NCBI GenBank assembly: GCA_028693695.1
Contig: JAQUUV010000020.1
Location: 1 to 19,524 of the forward strand
Length of the DNA: 19,524 nucleotides
Direction: 5' to 3'
Source: Syntrophomonas sp.
Lineage (GTDB): Bacteria > Bacillota > Syntrophomonadia > Syntrophomonadales > Syntrophomonadaceae
The notes below the pieces were generated by a model, which made no database searches, was not told the DNA's origin, and worked only from the letters and a program-made list of their open reading frames with translations. Both the position numbers and the translations under genes were made by a program. Positions 7,751 to 14,009 of this stretch are shown one piece after another. Numbering within the stretch: position 1 is the stretch's first letter; each line of letters begins with the position of its first letter.

Positions 7751-8794
7751 TTACAATGCAATAAAACTGACTCCAAAGGTAGACCCTTTACCTACCTCGC
7801 TCTCTACCAATACTTCCCCGCCATGCGATTCTACAATATGTTTTACAATAGATAGACCTAGCCCGGTACCTCCTCTGTCCCTGGAACGAGCTTTGTCAAC
7901 CCGATAAAATCTTTCAAATACTCTAGGCAAACTCTCACGAGAAATACCCATCCCGGTATCTGTTATCGTGGTAACTACACGACTATCCTGCACACGGCTC
8001 CTAATCGTTATAGTACCCTTTTTCGGTGTATATTTGATGGCATTGTCCAGCAGATTAATAAGTACCTGGTTTAGCAGGTCTTCATCTGCAAGAATATAGG
8101 ATAAATCATGCTCGTAAATATAATCAACCCTAAGCGACTTATCACTAATCTGCGGTCCCATAATGTTCATTACATTACACACTGAACGCGCTATACATAA
8201 TGACCGTAGGTTCATTGCACGCTCCTTGGACTCAATTGACGACAGTGTAAGCAGATCTTCGATGAGCCTGCTAAGGCGAAACGTCTCACTGTCAATTATT
8301 GTTAGGAAGCGTCGGCATAGAACATTGTTTTCCATGGCGCCATCCATCAGTGTCTCAACAAAACCCTTAATCGAGGTAAGTGGAGTTCTTAGTTCGTGAG
8401 ACACATTGCCCACAAATTCAGACCTCATTTGATCAAAATTACGAGCGTCGGTTACATCATGTATTACCGCCACTGCCCCATCAATGCTACCGTTATCTCC
8501 CTTAATAGGCGCAACATGCACTCTGAATATCTGGGTATGAGGACGGATTAATGTCTCGGTAAATACTTCCTTGCCTGTTTTTAATACTCCACCTACCATC
8601 GTCCTGATTTTTCCGTAATCGGGGAGCAAAGAAAAGGTCTTACCTAATAAAACCCCTTCCCGTACCAGGAAGATATTCTCTGCAACCTTGTTGGCCAGAA
8701 TAATCCGGGAGCTTCGATCGACCACCAATACCCCTTCCGCCATACTGCTCAAAATTGCATTCATAGTCTTTTTGTCTTGATCAAATTCTGTCAT
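7751..8794 (-). CDS. phoR: PhoR-like PAS sensor histidine kinase without membrane segments
   Basis: A 347-residue histidine kinase that would phosphorylate the regulator encoded just upstream. Domains in order: a PAS domain (about 10-115) with MAEGVLVVDRSSRIILAN; a HisKA domain with the phospho-acceptor His133 in SHELRTPLTSIKGF; then HATPase with N-box NLLDNAIKYTPKKG, G1 box DTGMGIS (279-285), F-box FERFYRVDKARS and G2 box GTGLGLSIVKHI. This layout matches the cytoplasmic half of PhoR. The usual PhoR has one or two N-terminal membrane helices and an extracytoplasmic sensor. Here the protein begins directly with the PAS domain, and only 18 nt separate it from the regulator gene, so nothing is missing upstream. 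It should be cytosolic unless tethered by a partner. The signal is unknown; calling it PhoR is by similarity. Confidence 0.87.
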   Translation of the reverse strand: MTEFDQDKKTMNAILSSMAEGVLVVDRSSRIILANKVAENIFLVREGVLLGKTFSLLPDYGKIRTMVGGVLKTGKEVFTETLIRPHTQIFRVHVAPIKGDNGSIDGAVAVIHDVTDARNFDQMRSEFVGNVSHELRTPLTSIKGFVETLMDGAMENNVLCRRFLTIIDSETFRLSRLIEDLLTLSSIESKERAMNLRSLCIARSVCNVMNIMGPQISDKSLRVDYIYEHDLSYILADEDLLNQVLINLLDNAIKYTPKKGTITIRSRVQDSRVVTTITDTGMGISRESLPRVFERFYRVDKARSRDRGGTGLGLSIVKHIVESHGGEVLVESEVGKGSTFGVSFIAL

Positions 8795-8812
8795 TTGTGT
8801 TCACCCTCAAAG

Positions 8813-9517
8813 TTATTCCACAAACTTATAACCTACACCTCGTACGGTTTCAATGTATTCCGGAAAGTTGGAGTCATCATTTAGTTTCTGCCGCAAATGC
8901 CTTATATGCACGTCTACTGTTCGGGTATCTCCTGAAAATTCGTATCCCCAGACCTTTTCCAATAGAACTTCGCGAGTAAATACCTTACCCTGATGCGACA
9001 CCAGTAATCTTAAAAGCTCAAATTCCTTGCGGGTTAGTTCTAATTTCACTTCCTCTAGAAACACCTCATGCTGATCAGGAACCACAATCAGATCTCTGCA
9101 GACGTATGCCTTAGTACCCATTGCCTTTTCGGCTTGTAATATCCGTATGGCTCTCAGCCGGGCCTTTACTCGTGCTAGTAACTCGCGAGGGCTGAAAGGT
9201 TTTTTTATATAATCATCAGCACCCAGTTCCAAACCCAAAACCGTATCAATTTCTTCACCCCGAGCGGTCAACATTATAATCGGGATAAAGCTATAATTTG
9301 CATCCTGCTTCAACACTTGGCAGACTTCGAGTCCGTCCATATTAGGCAGCATGATATCCAAGATGATCAGGTCAGGGCATTCGCTTTTTACTATATCCAA
9401 GGCCTTTAGTCCATCATAGGCTACGATGACCTGAAAACCTTCCTTTTCCAAATTGAATTTTACCAATTCAACAATATAGGTCTCATCATCAACCACCAGA
9501 ATTTTGGAAACCGCCAA
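8813..9517 (-). CDS. phoB: OmpR/PhoB-family response regulator
   Basis: A 234-residue DNA-binding response regulator. The receiver domain shows the acidic pair Asp10/Asp11 in LVVDDE, the phospho-acceptor Asp54 in LIILDIMLPNMDG, the switch Thr84 and Lys105 in DDYIKKPFSPREL. The C-terminal winged helix (about 134-233) contains LTRKEFELLRLL, GKVFTREVLLEKVWGYEF, TRTVDVHIRHLRQKL and IETVRGVGYKF, the OmpR-family recognition elements. TTG at 9517 is used because GAGG lies 7 nt upstream. The gene starts 9 nt after pgeF and precedes the kinase by 18 nt, so the pair is co-transcribed with the division cluster. Phosphate control is the family expectation for PhoP/PhoB-like proteins; the sequence alone does not prove it. 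Confidence 0.92.
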   Translation of the reverse strand: MAVSKILVVDDETYIVELVKFNLEKEGFQVIVAYDGLKALDIVKSECPDLIILDIMLPNMDGLEVCQVLKQDANYSFIPIIMLTARGEEIDTVLGLELGADDYIKKPFSPRELLARVKARLRAIRILQAEKAMGTKAYVCRDLIVVPDQHEVFLEEVKLELTRKEFELLRLLVSHQGKVFTREVLLEKVWGYEFSGDTRTVDVHIRHLRQKLNDDSNFPEYIETVRGVGYKFVE

Positions 9518-9526
9518 GTTATCACC

Positions 9527-10345
9527 TCAATACTCAATACCAATCAAAGCACCCATCCTGCCCGTATCCCCATTTTCTCTCCGATAGGAATAAAAACTAT
9601 CTGCATGACAGGCAGTACAAAGCTTACATGTGCTAATATTAAGAGGGTTAAGTCCTTGTTGTACCAGCAACTGCAAGTTGGTCTCCTGTAAATCCCATGT
9701 AATAAAGCCATTTTCACTATTATTAATTATATCATGAAAGCTACTAAATTCAGCTTTTACTTTTGCCAAAAGATCAGCCTGTATTTCAAAACAACAGGCA
9801 CCTATACCAGGTCCTATAAAAATTTGCAGCTCGTTAGCGGAAGTATTAAATTCCTTCTGCATGGCCTCCAAAGTATTAACCACAATCTTCTTCATAGTGC
9901 CTTTCCAGCCGCTATGTGCCATCCCTATGGCACGATTTATCGGGTCATAAAAATACACCGGTATGCAATCAGCATAAAAGCTCATGAGATATATTCCCGG
10001 CTCATTAGTTATCATGGCATCACAATTCATGATAACCTCACTCAAGCTTCGGGCTCCCTTCCCCCGGTCAATCCAATTAACTCGTCTTATATCATTGCCA
10101 TGCACCTGCTGACAAGCTACCATGTCATCTAAGTTGGCATTAAAAATGCTAAGAAAACGCCTTCTATTTTCCAAAACCGACTCTGCCTGATCACCTACAT
10201 GCAAGCCCAGGTTCAAGGATTCATAAACCCCATTACCAACTCCGCCCGTACGTGTGGAAAAAGCTATATTAATTCCTTCTCTTAACCAAGCCTGCAGGGA
10301 AACAAACTGCAAACCGTTACGGTTCACCCAATTCCAACGCTCCAT
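9527..10345 (-). CDS. pgeF: Multicopper-oxidase-fold (DUF152/YlmD) purine nucleoside phosphorylase-like protein
   Basis: A 272-residue protein of the YfiH/YlmD (PgeF, DUF152, 'laccase domain') family. Members are now associated with purine nucleoside cleavage and with peptidoglycan precursor editing rather than polyphenol oxidation. The three conserved metal ligands are visible: His82 in CQQVHGND, Cys127 in MSFYADCIPV and His144 in MAHSGWKGT. GPGIGACCFEI follows. The final region, LCTACHADSFYSYRRENGDTGR, is also typical. It is the first gene of the minus-strand division cluster, the ylmD position. ATG at 10345 has AGG only 4 nt upstream, a close spacing; see the duplicated start-site repeat overlapping it. 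Confidence 0.92.
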   Translation of the reverse strand: MERWNWVNRNGLQFVSLQAWLREGINIAFSTRTGGVGNGVYESLNLGLHVGDQAESVLENRRRFLSIFNANLDDMVACQQVHGNDIRRVNWIDRGKGARSLSEVIMNCDAMITNEPGIYLMSFYADCIPVYFYDPINRAIGMAHSGWKGTMKKIVVNTLEAMQKEFNTSANELQIFIGPGIGACCFEIQADLLAKVKAEFSSFHDIINNSENGFITWDLQETNLQLLVQQGLNPLNISTCKLCTACHADSFYSYRRENGDTGRMGALIGIEY

Positions 10346-10364
10346 TTGTCCTAACGCTCCATTT
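10336..10364 (-). repeat. 12-bp direct repeat duplicating the pgeF start site
   Basis: The 12-mer AACGCTCCATTT occurs at 10336-10347 and again at 10353-10364, a 17-bp period. On the minus strand each copy reads AAATGGAGCGTT. The downstream copy provides the pgeF start codon; the upstream copy gives ATG GAG CGT TAG, a three-codon frame that ends 8 nt before the pgeF start. It looks like a small tandem duplication of the initiation region. Confidence 0.8.
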
Positions 10365-10393
10365 CGATTAAAATGACTGGAGGAGGTGTTAAT

Positions 10394-10663
10394 ATGAATT
10401 ATCCTGGCTTGGACCTTTCAAAATCTACCTGGGTAGTAATTGCTACCGTTTCCCCGCCTGAAGATATGGTTTTAGAAAGCCTAATACAGTCATTTGGCAT
10501 TCCAGTTCGGCTTATCAACGAATCGATAGGCTCAGTATTTGGCCTGACAATTGGGCCGCTGGGCCAAGTAAAAGTAGCCGTTCCCGAGGCTTATGCCGAA
10601 GAAGCCAAGCAGTTGATGCAAGCAGAACTAGAAAAACCTGAGCTTGAAAAACCTGAGTTTTAA
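10394..10663 (+). CDS. DUF2007-like small protein
   Basis: An 89-residue protein resembling the DUF2007 ('putative signal transducing protein') family, small ferredoxin-like alpha/beta proteins of unknown function. The pattern STWVVIATVSPPEDMVLESL, then QSFGIPVRLINES, then GLTIGPLGQVKVAVPEAYAEEA fits that family well. The protein ends with an imperfect repeat, ELEKPELEKPEF, an added tail. The start is settled by AGGAGG at 10381-10386, 7 nt before ATG 10394; the ATG at 10373 has no such site. It is transcribed away from pgeF and toward nrdR, alone, and its stop codon lies 1 nt from the palindrome at 10665. Confidence 0.8.
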   Translation: MNYPGLDLSKSTWVVIATVSPPEDMVLESLIQSFGIPVRLINESIGSVFGLTIGPLGQVKVAVPEAYAEEAKQLMQAELEKPELEKPEF

Positions 10664-10664
10664 T

Positions 10665-10733
10665 GCGTGACAAGGGGACGGTTCTCCGTGACAAGCGTGT
10701 CGAGAGAACCGTCCCCTTGTCACGCTTGTCACG
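10665..10733. repeat. REP-like palindrome with two competing stems
   Basis: A perfect 22-bp inverted repeat (10665-10686 with 10704-10725) around a 17-nt loop. The first 13 nt of the loop (10687-10699) are in turn exactly complementary to 10721-10733, which includes the end of the right arm, so two mutually exclusive hairpins can form. The arms carry TGACAAGGGGACGG as in the 667-787 palindrome. It lies between the convergent DUF2007-like gene and nrdR and could block read-through from both, but no T-run follows on either strand. Confidence 0.85.
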
Positions 10734-10746
10734 CTATCCCCGATGG

Positions 10747-11199
10747 CTACTTGTTTTTTAACTGATCAATCGTGTTGATAAAGCTATTTAGATCAGTGAA
10801 TTGGCGATAGACGGAGGCAAAACGGACATAGGCAACTTCATCTAAACTTCGTAGCCTGTCCATAAGCATTTCACCAATTACCATGCTGCTTACTTCTCTA
10901 TCGCTATAATCCCGCAAATCAGCTTCAACGGAACTTACCATGTTTTCTATAGCCTCCAAGCTTACAGGCCTTTTTTCACAAGCGCGAGTAATTCCGTTTA
11001 ACAATTTATTACGATCAAACTGCTCCCGGTTGCCACCCTTTTTTATAACAAACAAGGGCCTCTCCTCGACCCTCTCATACGTAGTAAACCTTCTTTTACA
11101 TATTGCGCATGCGCGCCGCCTTCTAATAGTAGCCCCATCTTCACTGGATCGGCTGTCAATTACTTTGCTATCCGCTGTCTGGCAATAAGGACAGTGCAC
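10747..11199 (-). CDS. nrdR: Transcriptional repressor NrdR
   Basis: A 150-residue NrdR, a nucleotide-sensing repressor of ribonucleotide reductase genes. The N-terminal zinc ribbon has Cys3/Cys6 (MHCPYC) and Cys31/Cys34 (ACAICKRRFTTYER), with SKVIDSRSSEDGATIRRRR between them. The ATP-cone domain follows with FVIKKGGNREQFDRNKLLNGI and ends VYRQFTDLNSF. Length and architecture are standard. The start is GTG at 11199, with GGAG 9 nt upstream. It is 99 nt downstream of ylmC on the same strand. No ribonucleotide reductase gene and no obvious paired NrdR boxes are in the window, so its targets lie elsewhere. Confidence 0.96.
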   Translation of the reverse strand: MHCPYCQTADSKVIDSRSSEDGATIRRRRACAICKRRFTTYERVEERPLFVIKKGGNREQFDRNKLLNGITRACEKRPVSLEAIENMVSSVEADLRDYSDREVSSMVIGEMLMDRLRSLDEVAYVRFASVYRQFTDLNSFINTIDQLKNK

Positions 11200-11298
11200 T
11201 ATTTTTCACTCCCATGCTGGTAAAATTCGGTTTTACAAGCGTCTGGCTATCTGCCCTTATTATGAACAATTAGCTGATTATAATCAACTGGCGAAAAA

Positions 11299-11592
11299 TT
11301 AATATCTATCCTCATCATCAATGTAACGCGAACTATATTGTTGGTCAATTTCACTAAAGGATGGCACTTCCACCAGGATCACATCTCTGCCGATTCGCAC
11401 TATCTTGTCCCATGGCACCACTATTTCCTCCCTTTTCGAAAAGATGCTCCATCCCCTGACCTGTCCCGGAAGCATAAACGCCATCACTTTGCCTTTTTCC
11501 ATATCTAAGTCTATATCGATAATATTGCCCAGTTTTTTACCATCCAGGACATTAATGACTTCCCGCATGCGTAATTCGGACACCTTGACCAT
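11299..11592 (-). CDS. ylmC: YlmC/YmxH family PRC-barrel sporulation-type protein
   Basis: A 97-residue PRC-barrel protein of the YlmC/YmxH family, found in spore-formers near sigE/sigG and the ylm cluster. It shows MVKVSELRMREVINVLDGKK, then LGNIIDIDLDMEKGKVMAFMLPG, then EIVVPWDKIVRIGRDVILVEV, the typical series of short strands. An acidic tail rich in Tyr/Asp follows. ATG at 11592 is preferred because AGGGGTG precedes it; an ATG at 11610 would overlap that site. The function is not established; family members are linked to sporulation. It lies upstream of nrdR and is divergent from flgG. Confidence 0.88.
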   Translation of the reverse strand: MVKVSELRMREVINVLDGKKLGNIIDIDLDMEKGKVMAFMLPGQVRGWSIFSKREEIVVPWDKIVRIGRDVILVEVPSFSEIDQQYSSRYIDDEDRY

Positions 11593-11745
11593 ACAATCAC
11601 CCCTATCCATAGCTATATTTTTAATATATGAACAGCATCAATAAAACTTGCCTGTTGATATTTTCGTAATAGCGTAATATTCTGAGTTATAGTTGCATAT
11701 TTTCTCATTTTGGCCTCATATGCCTATATTTGCTAAATATACAGT

Positions 11746-11773
11746 TAAAGATTAATCTGCTATGTTTCGATGA
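11746..11773 (+). promoter_or_regulatory. Weak candidate sigma-28 (SigD-type) promoter for flgG
   Basis: TAAA (11746-11749), a 16-nt spacer, then TTCGATGA (11766-11773), which keeps the central CGAT of the flagellar sigma consensus TAAA-N15-GCCGATAT. About 100 nt of leader would separate it from flgG. The match is partial, so this is a suggestion from context. Confidence 0.3.
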
Positions 11774-11791
11774 ATGTAATGATATAGGTTT

Positions 11792-11845
11792 CGGGCTGGA
11801 CTCATTAGAGAGGCCCGTAGCGGTACTAAACGATTGACGTACCGC
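11792..11845 (+). other. Two adjacent hairpins in the flgG leader
   Basis: CGGGC (11792-11796) pairs with GCCCG (11813-11817), and directly after it GCGGTAC (11820-11826) pairs perfectly with GTACCGC (11839-11845). The hexamer ACTCAT occurs once within the first loop and once just after the second stem. No T-run follows, so these are not terminators; they may be an RNA control or stability element. They do not match the c-di-GMP riboswitch consensus I know. Confidence 0.45.
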
Positions 11846-11875
11846 ACTCATAATTGATTTGAGGAGGATACCTGG

Positions 11876-12667
11876 ATGATGAGGTCTCTCTACACTGCGA
11901 GTACGGGTATGTATGCGCAGCAACTTAATGTCGATACCATTGCCCACAATATGTCTAATGTCAATACCGCTGGATATAAAAAGGAACGGGTGGAATTTCA
12001 GGATTTACTTTACCAGATGATAAAGCGGCCAGCCGCCACTGAGACGGCAAACGAACCTGTCGGCCTATCGGTTGGGTTAGGTGTTAAACCGGTTGCTATC
12101 AATACCCTATTCGGGCAGGGCAATTTGCAGCAGACTGAGAATACACTGGATGTCGCTATTAGCGGACAAGCCTTTTTTAAAATTAAATTGCCAAACGAAG
12201 AAATTCAATATAGCCGGGATGGTTCCTTTAAACTGGATGGTCTTGGTCAAATGGTAACCTCTGATGGTAATCTGGTAGTTGGAGCTGAACCAATAACAGC
12301 AGAGGACGCTACTGATATAAATATTGATGCAGACGGAACGGTGACCTATATGTCCCCTTCTGAAAGTGCTACTGAAGCTCAGCCAGCCGGAAAAATTGAA
12401 CTTGCTAAGTTTGTAAATCCAGCGGGTCTGGAAAAAGTGGGCTCCAACCTCTATAAGGCCACGCCCAATTCCGGTGAGCCGACCGAGTGGGATCCAACGA
12501 CGGATACTTCAGTATCCCTGCAATCAGGATACCTTGAAATGGCCAATGTGAAGGTTGTAGAAGAAATGGTTAGTTTAATTACTGCTCAGAGAGCTTATGA
12601 TATCAATTCCAAGGTAATACAGGCTTCCGATGAGATGTTGCAGACCGCTACTGGCTTACGTCGATAA
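11876..12667 (+). CDS. flgG: Flagellar basal-body rod protein FlgG
   Basis: A 263-residue distal-rod protein FlgG. The conserved N-terminus has RSLYTASTGMYAQQLNVDTI, then AHNMSNVNTAGYKKERVEF, the rod/hook/filament-type helix and ANNLAN-like motif. The middle contains FGQGNLQQTENTLDVAISGQ, followed by AFFKI, and a glycine-rich turn (YSRDGSFKLDGLGQMVTSDG). The C-terminus, SGYLEMANVKVVEEMVSLI with AQRAYDINSKVIQASDEML, is the matching coiled coil. Length is normal for FlgG. ATG 11876 follows AGGAGG by 8 nt; the next codon is also ATG. The gene is followed by the rod-binding gene and not by hook or ring genes, so this is a small detached flagellar unit. Confidence 0.95.
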   Translation: MMRSLYTASTGMYAQQLNVDTIAHNMSNVNTAGYKKERVEFQDLLYQMIKRPAATETANEPVGLSVGLGVKPVAINTLFGQGNLQQTENTLDVAISGQAFFKIKLPNEEIQYSRDGSFKLDGLGQMVTSDGNLVVGAEPITAEDATDINIDADGTVTYMSPSESATEAQPAGKIELAKFVNPAGLEKVGSNLYKATPNSGEPTEWDPTTDTSVSLQSGYLEMANVKVVEEMVSLITAQRAYDINSKVIQASDEMLQTATGLRR

Positions 12668-12740
12668 GCTGTTTAGCTTGATATAAAGTAAATGATTGGT
12701 CCATCTTAGTAATAAAAAAATGATATAGAGGTTTAATTAA

Positions 12741-13088
12741 ATGAAGATAGATAATTCCTTAATTAGTCCAGATGCTATAAAGTCCCAGTATACTGTGAAT
12801 AAAGATAAAACGAGCAGTGATAAATTCACTCGTGAACTGGAAAGCGCAATAGACAAACAAGATAAGCAAAAATTAATGGCTAGTTGCCAGGAGTTAGAGT
12901 CCGTATTTATCAACAAAATCATGGAATGCATGCGAGCTACGATTCCTAAAAGTGATCTAGTCGAAAAGAGTTTTGCCACTGAAACCTTTGAATCCATGCT
13001 CGATGAAGAGTATTCAAAACAGATGAGCAAAACTGGTTCGATCGGATTGGCTGATATTTTATATAAACAACTCAGCAATAAACTGTAG
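12741..13088 (+). CDS. flgJ: Rod-binding protein (FlgJ N-terminal type)
   Basis: A 115-residue protein matching the N-terminal rod-binding domain of FlgJ. The key stretch KLMASCQELESVFINKIMEC, with MRATIPKSDL following, corresponds to the family's helical motif (A-x-x-FEs-xFl-x-x-mlk-x-MR). ETFESMLDEEYSKQMSKTG and a final GLADILYKQL fit the rest. The peptidoglycan hydrolase domain of proteobacterial FlgJ is absent, as in many Firmicutes, so this should act as a rod-capping scaffold and need a separate enzyme to open the wall. GAGG lies 9 nt before ATG 12741; 73 nt separate it from flgG. A terminator follows. Confidence 0.88.
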   Translation: MKIDNSLISPDAIKSQYTVNKDKTSSDKFTRELESAIDKQDKQKLMASCQELESVFINKIMECMRATIPKSDLVEKSFATETFESMLDEEYSKQMSKTGSIGLADILYKQLSNKL

Positions 13089-13111
13089 ATTTCTTCTTTA
13101 ATGCTATAACC

Positions 13112-13144
13112 AAGGCTTTCCTAGTGGAAAGCCTTTTGTTTTTT
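13112..13144 (+). terminator. Intrinsic terminator of the flgG-flgJ unit
   Basis: AAGGCTTTCC (13112-13121), a TAGT loop and GGAAAGCCTT (13126-13135) form a perfect 10-bp stem followed by TTGTTTTTT. It lies 24 nt after the flgJ-type stop. The stem is also preceded by few Ts on the opposite strand, so it acts mainly for the plus strand. Confidence 0.9.
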
Positions 13145-13162
13145 AGAAACCCTATAACTCTG

Positions 13163-13810
13163 TTATTTTTTCAACAGAGGGGCCAGCGTTTCGCCAGGAG
13201 CTGTAAAATTCAAATAGGTATCCGGTACCGCCCCAACAATAATTGTATCCGCCAGAGGTATGGTGGTTGAAACCTCCACATCTTTATCAACTAAAGGAAC
13301 TGCTATCTTTATCCTGCTATTGATTTTAAAATAGATAAGGTGCCTGGTCTGATTGATACCTGCTTGTTCAAATTTATTTTCCACTTCCACCGTTACTTGT
13401 TTAGCTGGGATAATTTTCACACTTAGTTTCGGGCCGTAAGCAGCCAAAAATACAGACCCGGTCACCTGCCCCAGAGGAACGCTGATTGTTTGCGCTTCTA
13501 GGTCCTTAAGGCTTGCTATCACTTCTTTAACAGTCTTGGCCATTATCTGATTTAAAATCACCGTATTGGCTTGAATCATTACGATCCTACCATTTTCGTC
13601 TTTATGGATATAGACAATATCCCGGTAATCCGTTTCTGCTACAATTTTGTCATTAACAGCCTGATTGACTATTTCGACCGCCTGTAGTTGTGCCTCGGAT
13701 TGGGCTATTTCTAAAATGCTTCCTTTCAGGCGCAAATCAGCAAGTAACAGAACCATCGCCATAACCACTACTATCATGACGCTAAGTGATGGCAACCATT
13801 TTCTAGCCAA
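13163..13810 (-). CDS. yunB: Sporulation protein YunB
   Basis: A 215-residue YunB-type protein, needed for full sporulation in Bacillus subtilis. It has one N-terminal membrane helix (SLSVMIVVVMAMVLLLADL), and the rest should face outside or the forespore space. Family features are EAQLQAVEIVNQAVNDKI, then VYIHKDENGRIVMIQANTV, then VPLGQVTGSVFLAAYGPKL. A final strand region follows with INSRIKIAVPLVDKDVEVST and VPDTYLNF. The frame is open to a GTG at 13825, but that codon overlaps GGAGGGG. TTG at 13810 lies 6 nt after that site and begins MARKWLPSL, so I use it. It is convergent with flgJ. Confidence 0.9.
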   Translation of the reverse strand: MARKWLPSLSVMIVVVMAMVLLLADLRLKGSILEIAQSEAQLQAVEIVNQAVNDKIVAETDYRDIVYIHKDENGRIVMIQANTVILNQIMAKTVKEVIASLKDLEAQTISVPLGQVTGSVFLAAYGPKLSVKIIPAKQVTVEVENKFEQAGINQTRHLIYFKINSRIKIAVPLVDKDVEVSTTIPLADTIIVGAVPDTYLNFTAPGETLAPLLKK

Positions 13811-13949
13811 ATTTAACCCCTCCACATTTTCCTGTATTTCTGATATCTGTTTTAATATATGAGAAGTAGTTACATTTAGTGACTATTTTGAACAATTATT
13901 CTTCGTGGGATGTGTAACATGGCAAGAACCGTCCACGTCGTCCTGCTCT

Positions 13950-13978
13950 TTGATAATTTTGGGCAGATAAGCTACTAT
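13950..13978 (+). promoter_or_regulatory. Candidate sigma-A promoter for gltX
   Basis: TTGATA (13950-13955), a 17-nt spacer and TACTAT (13973-13978) match 5 of 6 and 4 of 6 consensus positions. It would give a short leader of roughly 25 nt before the gltX start. Confidence 0.45.
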
Positions 13979-14009
13979 ATAGAGGAACTATCAAAGGAGT
14001 GAAGAAATC

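Noticed and set aside
11611..11875. c-di-GMP riboswitch upstream of flgG
   Set aside because: The stems are there, but the conserved core bases of the known c-di-GMP classes are not recognisable.
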